Counted from the stretch's first letter, positions 31,866 to 44,800 are shown. The stretch: DNA of 64,000 bases from Dendrocalamus latiflorus (GCA_017311315.1 CM029617.1:5717820-5781819); one strand, 5' to 3'. Made by a program: numbers and translations. The notes: generated by a model not told the origin, from the sequence alone.

Positions 31866-34478
31866 CCCTTCACCTCCCACACCGCCAGTAAGTGCAACCA
31901 GCGCAAGCCAAACCGCTCGCCTTCCCCACGATTGGGAAGTGTAACCGGTGGAAGTCAAGGTGGCGCGGTCGCCCACGCGCACGACCGCGATCGTAACCAT
32001 CTGACGATGCACGACGCGCCAATCCTGCATTGCCACGCGTGTCGCCCCATCGGGATGAAGCGTGCAGTTGTAGTCGTGCGACAGTCTGATAACGCACAAC
32101 GTGCTAATCATGTCCCGCCACATGTCCATCCCCTCAGGAATGAATGCATGACTATGGTCGTGTGGTCGCGCAGCGTGGCCCACTTTCCATCGTGCGTCAG
32201 TAGTTGGTGCAATTCGCGGGGACGTCAATGCAGTGCCAGCGGGCCACCAACCAGTCGCTCCGACTTCGACGTCGGCCCCGCCTCCGCCGCACCGGTCACA
32301 CACCGCAGCGTCTGGCAATTTCCATCGCACCATGGGTGCAATAAAGCAACGTTGTCAAGCCACCCAGCTACGCCCCGACGATGAGTCTGTGTGGCGAACC
32401 CAAACACCTCGACTTCGAGACCGTGAGATGACTCCGGAGCCTACTCCAACTTCGCGCCTGCGAAGTCGAGTCGGCCCCCTGACTCAGCCTAGCATAAAAG
32501 GAACGACTCCGCATCCTGCTTCGCCACACCCCCACGGAGCGAAGTCGGATGCACGTGGCCTCATCATGATGGACCGGCTCTGATAGAGCACGAGTGAAGT
32601 AGTACAATGCATGGCGTGCCAATCGCGCGTTGCCACGTGTCCTGCCCGGGGGGAAAAGAGCACTGCACCGTGGTTGTGCACCCGCTGACAACGCAGGGCG
32701 CGTTGGTCCCGTACCACCACACGCCAACCACCGGAGTAATTTGCGGTGCCATCGATGCACCGTCCTTGAGCCGTGAGACACCAGGCGCCCTCTGACCTCG
32801 AGCCCGCGCAAAGACTCCGAAGCTCACCTCGATCGAGCCCGAATGGGAACATGACTTCGAGTCTGCATGACGACCCCGGAGCCCGCTTCGACACCGCGTC
32901 CACGAGCCAAAGCGGTCCTTCGACTTGGCCTCGCCAGGATGGATCGACTATGTGGCAAGCGTACGCCTCCCAACCGGAGGATGCCTTTGGCAGAGCACTA
33001 ACTGACAGGGATCCAACCGTTCGCCCTGAGCGGGAAGCGTGACCAGTCATCTGCGATAGGTTTTGACCGAACTCTCATAAATAGGCCTCCTTCAGTTCTT
33101 CACCGCTCTTTGTCATCAGAGAACACACGTGAACTAAAGCAGACCTATTTCTGAGGGCAAGATCACCCTAGTCGTGTCCGGATGCGCGTCACATGCAGAA
33201 ACATAGCGCAACCGGCGAAACAAGTACCCAAAAATAGGCCTCCATCAGTTCATCAACACCCTCTAGATCGCGTTGTTGGCACCAGGTCCGCCACGAAACA
33301 GTGCCGTCGCAGAATGTGGATGAACTGAAGGGCGCCATTTTTTGTGGAACAACATCATCTGAGCTATACCCGGCTACAGACTACAAGCAACGACGATGCT
33401 GCGGCGCTAGCAGTGTATATGTATGTGTGTGTGTGTGTATGTGCCCGTTCCCGCTCAGCTGGGAAGTTCAACCGGCGAAAGTTCAACCGGCGGGAGTAGA
33501 AGCATCACAATGGCATGGGACCATGACGCCTCAAACCCCACGGCGCACCAATCATGCCTTGCCACGCGGCCACCCCCTTAGGAGCGAACGCACGGCCGCT
33601 ACCGCACGGCCGCCTGATATGGTACAACTCCCGTCACGCACTAGGGGACGGCGTGATTTTCGGGGTCATCAATGCACTGGCGGTGGGCCACCGGCCATTC
33701 ACTCCGGTGGCGACGTCGCCACCGACTTTGCCTCTGCGGAACGGCTCCGACTTTCATGTGCCATCAGAGGTGGGCGATGTTGGAGCCCACCGCCACTTCG
33801 AGCACGCATGACAACTCCGGAGCCTGCTTTGACTCCGCGTCCCGGGTCAAAAAACCGACTCCGTTCGCGGCGTACACCTCACAGCTGTCCGGCCGCCTAA
33901 CAGCGCATGATGCGCCAATCACGCACAGCCACGCATCCTGCTGTACCGTGAAAAAGAGCACAACCGCCGACAGTGCAAGACGCGCCGATCGTGTACCGTC
34001 ACGTCGTGCAGATCACACCGCCCGCCAGGTGTCGTTAAAGCACTGTCGCTGAGCCACGAGCCACCTACCTGCGCCTTGACTTCAACTCTGTACAGCGAAC
34101 CCGGAGTCCACCCCGACTTTAAGCCTACACGATGACCTCGGCGGATACTTCGACTCCCTGTCCGTAGGCTCAGTCAGCCCTCCAGCCCAGCCTAGTGTAC
34201 GAGGGACGGCTACGCATCCCGCTTCGCCCGCATGTCCGCGGAATGAAGTCAGAAGTAGGTCTGACTTCGTGCCGGCTCCGCTGGAAGCGCACACCTCGTG
34301 ACTGGGAGACGCCTTCGGCGGTAGCTTCGACTCCGTGTCCATGCCATAAGGATGCGCTGCACCAGCAAGATATATTTTTGTCTGATATCATGGAAGGTCA
34401 CAGGCCGCAAAGATGGAGGAGGCCAAATGACTCGGCAACATGGCTTCGTCCTGTGAAGCCCTTCACCATGAGAGCTCC
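31866..34478. other. Tat4 non-coding internal region
   Basis: GC-rich sequence with several weakly repeated motifs (for example GCCACGCG, CTCCGACTTC) and a TG-repeat near 33418-33442. Parts match Tat2 at 9400-9900. Predicted ORFs are not conserved between the copies. Confidence 0.5.
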
Positions 34479-34725
34479 TGTTGTAGGGGTGGCCCCCACC
34501 TAAGCCCAGCTAGCCTGTTAGAAGGTTGTAAAGCCCGAAAGGGGACATGTATAATGGCATAAGTGCCCTTGGGGATACTTGGGTGTAAGGACACAATTGT
34601 AAAATACTCCCCATGTGAATATATGTATATAAAGCCATGCAAGCCATGGGGAGGCCCCCAAGCATTGCTCACCTAACTCTCCACTACCATACTACCATCT
34701 CTCTGTTTGGTCCATAACCACAACA
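34479..34725 (+). repeat. 3' LTR of Tat4
   Basis: 247 bp, TGTTGTAGGGGTGGCC to CATAACCACAACA. It is more diverged than the Tat3 pair. The following bases ACTTC would be the target duplication if it is intact. Confidence 0.88.
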
Positions 34726-37472
34726 ACTTCCATGGGTATAATTTAACCTATTTATTGCAATCAGAAATTTGCATTTAATCCCTTCCGAGATTTGCCTGAT
34801 AGGTAAGGAGAGAACAAAAGAGCATGGGTAAGAATCAAGATGAGATGAGATAAGAAGTAGAGAACTTTTAACATAAACTTTATTTGAAATCAGAAATTAG
34901 TTTTGCACAAATTGCTTATATAACGGCCCATAGGCTTACAGTGCAATTTGGCTATTAATATAATCAGAAATCTTAGTCTACTTGAATGGTTTTACCCTTT
35001 GCATTAAGGATATCAAACGGGTATTTTTTGCTAACTACTCGAACGGTGACCTTATAACTTTTCAGAAGGAAAAGCTTTCCCCCTCCAAGCTCCCCGGCCG
35101 CGCGCGTTCGAGCCGTGGGTTCCGCAGCGCCGGGTTGAGCTTTTCCCTTTTATTTTCCGGGCTGACATGTGGGCTCCGCCGGTCAGTGACCTCCTTTCTG
35201 AGGGCTGGCTGATCTCTGGGTCCCCCCTGCCAGCGCCACCCGCCGGTCTGTGGGTCCAGGGCCCCACCTGTCAGTGGCCACAGGGACTGTCGGCCACTGA
35301 CAGAAGGGTCCCACTTGTCAGTGACTGTGCACACTGACAAATGGGCCCCACTGGCCATAGACACGGCAACAAACAAATAAAGAAAGAAATAAAAATTAAA
35401 AATAGGACATGTGGGACCCACTGTCAGATAATTTTATAATTTTTGGATTTATCTGGACTAAGAACTTTAAATGAGCATAACTTATTCATTTTAACTCCAA
35501 ATTGAGTGGGACAAATTTCTAAATTCATCTAAAATCAAGATCTATCTAATGGAACTAAAATCATAATTTTTGGGGTTCATTTGAATTTCTGGTGTTATTT
35601 GGTTTGATTTGCTGCTTTTCTTTTATTTCAAATTTGGCGCACGCTAAAATAGCTTACGAGGCACAAGAGGAGGAGATCGAGGCAGCAGCTTTAGAAGCAC
35701 CAGAGAATCCGGATCCCGACCACTGTGACCAAGGCGAGTCAATACTTTGATCATGTTGAACCCACATTTATGCAAATTACTTGGTTTTAAATTAACAAAA
35801 TGCATGCTGTTATTTTTATGCAAATACATGCTAAACTTGATATTCTAGTTATATGCCAATGTTTACCTTGAATAGTATCACCCCTCCTTTGGAATGATTG
35901 AATGTGTAAACCTTGTCGCCCTAGCAAAAGTATAATACTAATATTTCAAAAATAAGTCCCTAATGATATGCTATGCTTAGTGTTGCATTAATACTCAGGG
36001 GGCGCTGAAATGCCCCATACATCATGATCGCTTTTAATGATGAGAAAATGGTTTGGGCAGTCATGGTGGGAATGACTGGTATATTTGATATGACTATTTT
36101 ACACTCCCAAAATCCCCAACTTGCTTTAATATCTGGGCGGACTGATTCGATGGTGTGAGTGTGGTGCAGTGGAAGCACAAAAATGGGTTAGTGGTAGACC
36201 GCCCAGATACCACTAAGGACTGAATCTTGTCATGACCTCCCGGGTAAAGCAGTACAACCACAAGTCTGTAAAATACAACTTGGCTAAGTAAATTTATCGA
36301 AACTCTGGACTCATCTCACTGGTAGGGGGTGAAGGGGTTACGCTATGGCAAGGGGGCCTGAAGGGACACCAGTGGAGGGTGAAGTTTCCCAGTCGTACTA
36401 GCGCAGAGGGGAGTGGAGCCCGTACGCTAGTAGCTGTGGGAAACATCCCACGCACAGATGGGACCCACCGCAAGTGGGCAGTTTCCCATAAAGGTGAGAT
36501 GACAAAAGGGTCTAGATACTTTGAAAAGTCACTGTGATAGTCTGCTCAACCACACGTCTAAGGAATCGTGTGGGGCAACGAGTTGATTGTCTCTTGTGGT
36601 GAAAGTGTACAAACTCTGCAGAGTCTAAAACTATTCGAATAGCCGTGCCCACGGTCAGGGGCAGACATGGGAACTTAACTAGATATAGTTATGTTTTAAA
36701 ATATTGAAAAACTGGGAATGCAAAGGTGAAAGGGCGATGGACTGCCCTGGTTTGGAATTGTCCTGGGTGTCGTCCCAGTGGTAAGTTAAGCGGTTATAAC
36801 GCTGAAGAATTGCTATATGGTGCAGATGCCATGTAACGGTGGATGGAATCTGAATCACTATTAATATTGCATTCATTCACAATATATACCTGTGTTCAAA
36901 TTGCTAGGTCTTAGGAATTTTTATATAATTGTATTCAAAAGCACTCTTCGCAAAATAAAATAACCCGAGCCTTCCTTTGATTAGCCATACATGTTATATC
37001 TTGCATTCTGTGTGTTGGCTCGCTGAGCACGGGGTCGGAGTGCTCATGCTCGCTTTTGCGACAAAAATCCAGAAACGGGAACACAAGGCCACTATGCCTA
37101 CGAGGAAGCTCCCGCTACGGAGGAGAAGGATAACGAAGGAAACTAAGGAGTAGGCTTCGTTAGTTGGACATGGACAAGTGAACATATGGCGTTGTGTGCA
37201 CGTATGTTACTAGTTAGCTGGTGACATATAATGCCCACAGTACCTTCCAGTCGCTTGCCTGTGGATTTGGGTTTGCTATGCTATGATTCCGCTGTGCGTG
37301 TTGTAATAAAGACATTTGGCCTGATTGGCCCCTTTTGTAAACTCTATCACCCGACGTGGTGTATTTCAATCTATGTAATATAATGGTTGATTATGCGATG
37401 TATGAAATGATTCAGCAATGTACCTGTGTGCACTAGCTACTGATCCAGGGAATAGTGCAGTATACACAGTAG
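34726..37472 (+). repeat. Tekay/Del-type LTR, main part, split by the CACTA element
   Basis: Long LTR-like sequence without a gene. It contains a GC-rich block with repeated CTGACAG/CTGTCAG motifs (35160-35430) and a conserved block around GAATAGCCGTGCCCACGGTC (36637). It reads up to CACAGTAG at 37472 and resumes at 54731 with ATTCAGATTG, ending GGGTCTGACA at 54762. The left boundary is unclear. Confidence 0.6.
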
Positions 37473-37493
37473 CACTACTACAAAACATGGATA

Positions 37494-37780
37494 CTGTAAT
37501 ACATTCCTGTATCACATTCGTCAATGTGTTACAAAGAAATTCCATAGTAACATAAAACAATGTGTTACAGACAATGGTTGTAACACAAAGCACTTGTTTT
37601 ATAAAAATGTGTTACTGAGAACAATTATAGTAACACAAAATTAATGTTACAAGTAAAATGTTACAAAGATTGTACTATTTTGTAACACATAAATGGAACA
37701 TGTAAAATGTGTGCCAAATATATACCCTATAGTAACACAAAACAATGTTACAACTAAAGTGTTACAAAGAAACATATATA
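37494..37780. repeat. Left subterminal repeats of CACTA element
   Basis: About ten copies of a TGTGTTACA-like motif in direct and inverted orientation, such as GTGTTACAAAG at 37527 and TAGTAACACAAAA at 37732. Confidence 0.8.
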
Positions 37781-39442
37781 TGTGACCTTCCAATTCATGG
37801 TCTGCAAGTACGTCGCAGTCGGTGTCGTCTTGGTTGTTAGGCAATCACATCGTGGTCCTCACATGACTCTTGAGCAGCAACTATTAGGCAATTGAAAATG
37901 TCGTGTAGTTGCTGGAGCCCACTTCCGAACTGTTGGGTTGAGCACAAGCTACGCTATAGATATATCGTGATCATGAGAGGAACAAGTACGACGGGAAGAA
38001 ACATGGAAAAACAAAAAACTACGTAAAATTAAATAGGAGAATAGTAGAATTCTTTTGATTGTGTGGGCGATCACTACTTACCTCCATACAATTATATAAG
38101 GTGATATAAACTTTATCTTTTAGGTTGATAAGAAAATCAAATAGATTTAAACTCATTTTCACATGATCTCGCTTTCTATGCTCCAATGCCGAGTGCAAAC
38201 ATTTATTGGTTCTGGGTCTAACAAAAAAGCTATGAAAAAAACAATTCTCTCTACTTCTTTCAAGCTCTGAGAAGAGAATAAACCATCTTATCTTTTCATC
38301 TTAGTCACAATCCCATCTCCAACTCTTATCCTTATATAACTGTAAACCTAATTTGAATTCAAAATGAAATATTCTTCAGCCACACGCTTTTCTGATCCAA
38401 CAGATCAACCAATCTAACTTGGTTATTATGAAGAATTGTGATAGAACTGGCAGGTATGGTAGTAAAACAAATTGTTAAATCAAAAGAGTAATCATTGGAC
38501 AAAAAATTGACTCATGATCTATATTTCTATGCAAGAGGCAATGTTGTAGAATGCCTAAAAAGGCCACAAAGAAGGCATTTAAGTACGGCCTACAACAATG
38601 TTTGAGACAATTTAAAAAAATGCCTTCACAAAAGCACCTGGCAAAGTGTTTATGAGTTGATATCTAGAATAGCATGAACCATCATCTAGACCATTTTACA
38701 TATAGCATATGAACTCCAAAAGACTTGGAGAACAAAAAAAAAAGCCATGTATGCTCTCCAACTTCGCGACCATGCATCGATCATACTTAAGAGCTGGAAC
38801 AAAGTCACTAGGGATGCCACAAAACATCAGTAATCTGCAATGCCATAAAAATAAAATATTAAAATAATGTTGCTATACTACATTTGTAAAAAACAATACA
38901 GGATCTGAAACTAAGACAATTTCAATATATGTTGTGCCAGACTTATTATAAATAACTATATCAATATAGCTACAACTACTGACGTTAAGTGACTAGTCTA
39001 TACCAACATGAGCAAATTGCCTCCAATGTCTCCCTTGTCAGGTCGTACACCTATTAAAAACCTATAAAAAGAAACATGGTTAACCATCAGATCACCTGCA
39101 AATTGTCGGTTCCTTTATACAATTTCATTACACTATTATATATGTATAGTTTTAAGTCCATTAATTCACTAAAAACAAGAAATACTATTATTGCATTAGT
39201 AATGTGGTACTTCAATATCTAGAATAGAAAGTTGTGAACTACATAAATGAGCTCTAAAATTACCAAATGATAATATAACCTATGAGTTGAAAGTGGAGAA
39301 ATTCATTACCATTGTTCTGATCACTTTAGCTATCTTAATAAACACATTACCATTGTGCTATCCTCGACATGTTTATAAATAACAAGTGCAGCCACTAGCT
39401 ACAGAACTGAATATTTTGTTTACTAAAGATAAAACAAGGTCT
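37781..39442. other. CACTA interior, unassigned AT-rich sequence
   Basis: No gene recognised. A stem-loop around 38541-38602 pairs TGTTGTAG with CTACAACA and ATGCC with GGCAT. Confidence 0.4.
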
Positions 39443-39709
39443 AAAACTTTTGTTTCAGAGCAATGTAACTATTTTGAACCAATTAATCCCAGATTTTCGT
39501 TGAAAAAGGCAGCCTAAAATACTCATAATCTGAAACTTTTGTTTCAGAGCAATGTAACTATTTTGAACCAATTAATCCCAGATTTTCGTTGAAAAAGGCA
39601 GCCTAAAATACTCATAATCTAAAACTTTTGTTTCAGAGCAATTTAGATATTTTGCACCAATTAATCCTAGATTTTCGTTGAAAAAGACAGCCTAAAATAC
39701 GCAAAAGAT
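39443..39709 (+). repeat. Triplicated 89-bp tandem repeat
   Basis: Three units, anchored by GTTTCAGAGCAAT at 39452, 39541 and 39630 (exact period 89). The last unit is the most diverged. Confidence 0.9.
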
Positions 39710-39913
39710 GATCGAAATAATGGTTCCAACTTAATTTCCCTGCACGAAACTCATGCATCTATTGGACTAGGTTACCTTTGAAGAAAAGACCACAACTCTT
39801 ATGAAGCCTTGGCAAAAATTCAGAAATCCCAACTTTCTCCTTCTCTTCCTGTGTTATTTTTTTCTTCTCTCTTTCTTCTCCTGTCACAGGGGCCGGCAAT
39901 ACCTATGGATTGC
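39668..39913 (+). repeat. About 250-bp segment duplicated at 43580-43831
   Basis: Shares CTAGGTTACCTTTGAAGAAA, AAAAATTCAGAAATCCCAA and CACAGGGGCCGGCAATACC with the second copy in the same orientation. The copies diverge after GGATTGCAGTC. Confidence 0.85.
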
Positions 39914-40120
39914 AGTCTGCAGCGTGCAAAGAAACACTATGAAACAATCAAACGGATACGTATTTTGGTGCTTCTTCTAGATAAATTCTAGATAAACAAT
40001 AGGTCGCACTGCACGTGAGCAATTGAAAAATGAAAGAATAGCGGCGGCGGCAGAGCTGGAACGGAGCAGAGCCGGCACAAGAGAGCAGGAGGGACGGGAA
40101 CGATCGGACTCAGCCGATTC

Positions 40121-41131
40121 TAGTTCGATTTGCCATCGATGCACCCTGCTGGCCTTCAATTATGGAACCTCATCAAGGTGGTGTTCAAACCAAAATGCAG
40201 AAACACTCGTCTTTACCTTCAGCCAATGTTGGTTGGGCTACTTTTGATGTTGCCACTCCCAAAAATGCTACAACCATGCCTTCAATTTCCAGTACCAGTT
40301 CCTTGGAGGGTCCACTTCTCCAGCTCCCTAATTCTGTTTCAGCACCTCAAAGTAGTTTTCCCACCGTGCAAACTGCCAAGTCCTTGTCCTTCTCCCAGGC
40401 AAATCATGGAGGTCAGCAGCATCAGCTATATCTGTCCCCTGTGGATAATGTTCAGTCTAAGAATCTTCCATTGAACAGAGCTAGCAGTGCTCCAGTTAAT
40501 AGCCAGGTTAGTTTTGTTCTGTGTATATTGTGTAAGAAAAACAATTTTCAAATAGCAATTGTATTAGAACTTTGTTCCCCTGCATGATTGTTTTCAGTTA
40601 TGGGGAGCAGCATCACATGCACCAATACAAGGGAATAGTGCTCTTCCTTCTAATCAAGGCTCAAATAAATTGATAGGAACTCGTGATCCTGTGATATTAT
40701 CAGTATCACAGCAACCCGTTGCAGAGGTCACATCTAGTGGAAGAAAGGCGCTTCCAGAGGTAGTGTGTATCAATCATTTACTCTTCCATGCTCCCACTAT
40801 TCGTTTATTCTCCCTTTTTTTTCTAAAACGAGAAAAATTCATAGGATATTTTTGCAATGAGTTATCGCCCAGTATATGCTTCAACCTGGGGTTGGCAAGC
40901 TAATCCTCGGGTAAATATGGGATATGGACAATATGGCATGCAATATCCTGTAGGATCTGTAAATGTAAGTTCTGTGATCTCAAACCAGTTAACACTTTGA
41001 ATTAATTTCTTATTTCTCTTTCCTGCCCTCATCTATCATTTCCTTTGCAGACAACTCAATCGTTTGCCCATCCAAATTCAATAAATCCATTTAACATGCC
41101 AAGAGGGCCTACATTAGCTCATGCTTCCACA
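40121..41131 (+). pseudogene. Captured fragment of an AGD14-like ARF GTPase-activating protein
   Basis: Four exons with consensus splice sites: about 40121-40506, 40598-40759, 40845-40964 and 41051-41131. Key blocks are SLPSANVGWATFD, KNLPLNRASSAPVNSQLWG, YGQYGMQYPVGSVN and INPFNMPRGP. These match the disordered C-terminal part of plant AGD14-type ARF-GAPs, which promote GTP hydrolysis by ARF GTPases in vesicle traffic. The catalytic zinc-finger GAP domain is not present. Reading is open across all four exons. Identification is from memory of the family. Confidence 0.65.
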
Positions 41132-41827
41132 GTATGCAAATTTCTACCTCTTGTAGTGGTAACAAATAAATCTGATAAGATTTAGGTGGATTAAATGCTC
41201 TGAAACCATACAATATAGAAACTCAATTGTCACATAAACTGTGTGTTCGTGGACTTTATTTTCTGGCTTTTTGATCAAACATGATTCTAATCTTTACCTC
41301 TCTTTTATTTACCTTTTTGTTTTATTTCTTCCCCATCCCTTGGCTGTTTGGTAGTAATAAGATCGCAACTTTGTAGCTCCTGCGTAGATGTGGCTGCATT
41401 TCTCTTTTTGTACTTTATACTTCTATTAGTGCTATCTTCTTGTGCCATTTCCTATATTTTTTTATCCTAGCAACACATGATGAAATGACAATATATAAAT
41501 TATTTAGTACAGTTTCCAGCTTCATTGTTTTCAACAAAACAGTGCTTTCGGACTCAACAAAGCATGTTTACTATGATTTAAGTTAGATGGCTACAACCAT
41601 AAAGCACAGAAGCAATTGTGCTTAGGCGAGCACTACAACCACCTCGAAAAGGCAAAATTCCCCTATTTCTCCTGCTCGTTGGTGCCGCATCGCACCCAAT
41701 TCAACTACCTAGACCACCACGCCTGACGCCCCCACACAGACCCCGCTCCCTCGCAGATCAGAGACACCACAACACCACAGCGCGGTTACAGATTCGTAGC
41801 AGGGGAAGGGTATAGGGTCTCTCATAC
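41132..41827. other. CACTA interior, intron-like sequence
   Basis: T-rich sequence after the last recognisable AGD14-like exon; no further exon recognised. Confidence 0.4.
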
Positions 41828-42020
41828 CTCTCGGACGGCTGGAGGAAGGTGAGGTCGGGGGCGAGGCGGAAGGCGCGGCCCACGTCGCCGTCTCCGGCGG
41901 CCGGGGCTTCCGGGGCCGCAGGACGGCGGCGGGCGGCAGAGGATCAGGAGGAGCTGTCGAGGACGAAGTCGCCGGTGAAGCCGAGGAGCGCGAGCAGGAG
42001 CTCGTGCAGCCGTGCAGCAT
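41828..42020 (-). pseudogene. Captured first exon of gamma-tubulin complex component 4 (GCP4-like)
   Basis: Minus strand contains LHELLLALLGFTGDFVLD and, after a low-complexity insert, FRLAPDLTFLQPSER, the characteristic N-terminus of plant GCP4, a gamma-tubulin ring subunit that nucleates microtubules. It ends in a GTATGA donor at 41827. Two defects are visible. A short duplication of CTGCACG just after the ATG shifts the frame at the start. A TGA interrupts the Ser/Ala-rich insert. Only this exon is present. Confidence 0.75.
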
Positions 42021-42640
42021 CCGACTCCGAGACGGGCAGACGACGATACCTAATCAGCGGGACGTGGGGAATTGGGGATTTGGGGTTGCCGAAGACGGCG
42101 CACGGGCGAAATCGCGTGGACGAGTGCGGAGTCAGTGGCCGCGTGGGAGGAAATGGCCCAACGGGCGTTCGGGCGTGGCGCCGTGGCCGCGTGGGAGCGA
42201 GGCGCGCGACTGGGCCGCGTGGGAATCGGCCGGAGCTGTTTTTCCACTCAGATTCTTTTTTTAAAACCCATTTACTAATATATATACATATTATACCTCA
42301 TGTATAGCTGATTTTTACAAAAAAAATTTGGGTATTCAGCTGAATACCTATAAATTACTGTAGATCCGCCCTTGTCCACGCGCACGTTCCTGCGGCTTCC
42401 TCGACGACGGAGACACAGCGGTGGCGAGACCAGGAGGCGGCGGCGACGGAGACCAGGAGGCGGCGCGCGGACGCAAGAGAGAAGTCAGGGGCGCGGTTGA
42501 GATGCGGAATTGATGGGATGCGGGCCCAGTCTTGCGGCATGACGCAGAAGAAGCCGAGCCCGAGTCCCTACCCTTCACACGCGTGCCCACACCGGGTCGA
42601 AGACGCGGCGCGCAACGAACCCAGCTAACCTTTCTGTTCA
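42021..42640. other. CACTA interior, GC-rich, unassigned
   Basis: Possibly promoter or 5' UTR sequence captured with the GCP4 exon (42021-42250), then unrelated GC-rich sequence. No gene recognised. Confidence 0.35.
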
Positions 42641-42860
42641 CATTATTTTGTGCAGCTGTTGAAGTTGATGTACCATGCCCCTGTAAACCCGTACATTCAT
42701 CGCTATGCGCCATTCCTCAATACATTCATCGCTATGTTTTCGTTTCATGTCTCACTGAACTACTCGAGGCATGACAAGATAAATTTCTTTGTGAAAGCAG
42801 TAGCTCTTGAGCGAACTGTTCATGCCTTGATGGATATAGTGGTAGCACAAAATTATTGAG
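42641..42860 (+). other. Unrecognised exon-like ORF
   Basis: After an acceptor-like TTGTGCAG, a plus-strand frame reads LLKLMYHAPVNPYIHRYAPF and onward for 69 codons to a stop. Another frame is also open. I do not recognise a family. It could be a further captured exon. Confidence 0.3.
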
Positions 42861-43579
42861 GATATTTGAGCAATTTTCTGTAATAATATCCTTGCTTCAC
42901 GGAGATAGAAGTGCACAATCTTCAAACACATTGAATGGGTATAAATTTTAATGAAATCGCAAGTAAATCTAGTTAATTGTTGTGTAGGAAATCCATTGAA
43001 TTATTATGACATGCTTTTAAGGCTTCGCTCGTTTCGGCTTGAACTTTTAACTCGTTTCGCGCAGACCGGCAGGCGGCAGACGCGCAGTGGAGAACTGGAG
43101 AGTGGAGATGGCCAGATGGGGGTCTGCGCGTCTGCGGCGGCCGGCGCCCGGGCAAAACCTAAAGCCTAAAGGCTTCATCGGCGCCCGACGGTTGGATCGC
43201 ATGGGGTGGGTGAGATGGACGGCTGGATCGCGCATGAGTTGGAATGGGCTTGGGCTTCTAGTATTATGGGCTAAACTCCCGGATATCCGGTTTCGTATTT
43301 TTATTTTTAAGTAAAAATCCTAATTTTAATAAAATTTATTTAGAACTTTTTATAACATATATTTTTAAATACTAAAAGATTGAATATAAGCCATTGGATC
43401 TAAAATGGATAGATGTGATGATGGACTGCAGAGAGCAGTTATGGAGGCCAACGTTAGAGGATCCTATTCCGCACTCAGCAGAGTAAGCTAGGCTTCCAGT
43501 TCCAGGTCTTGAGCCGCGCTACTGCTTGGGCCGCGCGGGCGCGGAGAGCCGTAGACAGTGGTGGCTGTAGCCGGAGAGC
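42861..43579. other. CACTA interior, unassigned
   Basis: AT-rich flanks around a GC-rich block (43060-43200). Nothing recognised. Confidence 0.35.
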
Positions 43580-43831
43580 CCAGATTTTCGTTGAAAAAGG
43601 CAGCCTAAAATACTCATAATCTGACCGATATACTTGTTCCAACTTAATTTCCCTGCACGAAACTCATGCATCTATTGGACTAGGTTACCTTTGAAGAAAA
43701 GACCACAACTCTTATGAAGCCTTGGCAAAAATTCAGAAATCCCAAATTTCTCCTTCTCTTCCTGTGTTATTTTTTTCTCCTCTCTTTCTTCTCCTGTCAC
43801 AGGGGCCGGCAATACCTATGGATTGCAGTCC
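43580..43831 (+). repeat. Second copy of the 39668-39913 segment
   Basis: Direct duplicate 3.9 kb away inside the same element. It implies an internal duplication or two captures of the same source. Confidence 0.85.
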
Positions 43832-44800
43832 TCCACTCCTTCCTTCACCGGCACAGCCCCTCCTCGTGGGCCGTGCCGAACACCTTCATCTCCCGATTGC
43901 AATCTGCGTCTCAGCTAGGGCAGCAACTAGACGAGCGGGCGTTAGGTCATTGCGGACGGCCACTTGCGCTCACAACCAACAAGTCAAAAGCAACAAGGTA
44001 ATTCAACTTTAGGGATGAAAACGATGAGATGGAGGCCAAATCACTTTCACTTTCACATAGTTTTCCCAAAAACGAAATCGCTACGATATTTCAAAAATGA
44101 AAACGATGTCGGTATTCCGGTAATTTCGAAAAGGACAGTAACCGATCAAAAAGCACATCGATAACTATCGAAAATCATGGAGACGATATTTAAGAAACGA
44201 TAAACATGTTAAACTGTAGAACACGACAAGTCATATAACTTGACCTATCGCACATGACACTTACGAATCTGAGATATCCGCGGTCGCATCATGATTATTA
44301 TCACACAGCTTGTTGCTGTTACCTTGTAATTGGGTATTTCAAATATCACAGTTTATACTCCTTTAACAAAATGGGAATAGATGTTATGGTGATGGCAAAA
44401 TTGTACATTCTTACTAGTCATAATTAATAATTGTACTCTCGATATGAGCTTATTGATAATTAATAAACTGTAAACAAGTCTTGATTTCAGAATCCTCTCC
44501 ACAATAGTTTTATACCTGTATAAACACATAAGCAAAGTTCAAAATAATGCTTCACACAGAGTTCATAATGATTGAAAAAACCAGCAGGATGATTACTTCT
44601 AAAAATATAGAATAGTTATCCATTTCTTATAAACTATATTAATCTAGCTCATTCAGGTACATTGGTCAACATGTAATCTTAGTGGTCTGTGAATCTTGGC
44701 GATGTTATTGTTTATGCCAAACTAGGCATCACTTGCCAATTGATATGAGCCTATGAATATACAGTTTTTGAAGTCTGCTCACAATCTCTTATCTCTACGG
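43832..44800. other. CACTA interior with possible hAT-like remnant
   Basis: 44009-44220 starts TTAGGGATGAAAACGATG and has repeated AAAACGAT/ATCGATAAC motifs like the end of a non-autonomous hAT element, but I found no second end or duplication. The rest is AT-rich and unassigned. Confidence 0.3.

Larger units (their letters stand above)
30521..34725 (+). mobile_element. Tat4: plus-strand Tat fragment
   Basis: Contains the antisense gene (31729-30590), a 2.6-kb non-coding stretch and the 3' LTR (34479-34725). It joins the Sirevirus LTR at 30520, so gag-pol and the 5' LTR are missing. Its antisense gene belongs with Tat2 rather than Tat1/Tat3. Confidence 0.75.

Noticed and set aside
44009..44220. 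Complete hAT MITE
   Set aside because: One end-like sequence is visible, but no paired end or 8-bp duplication was found.
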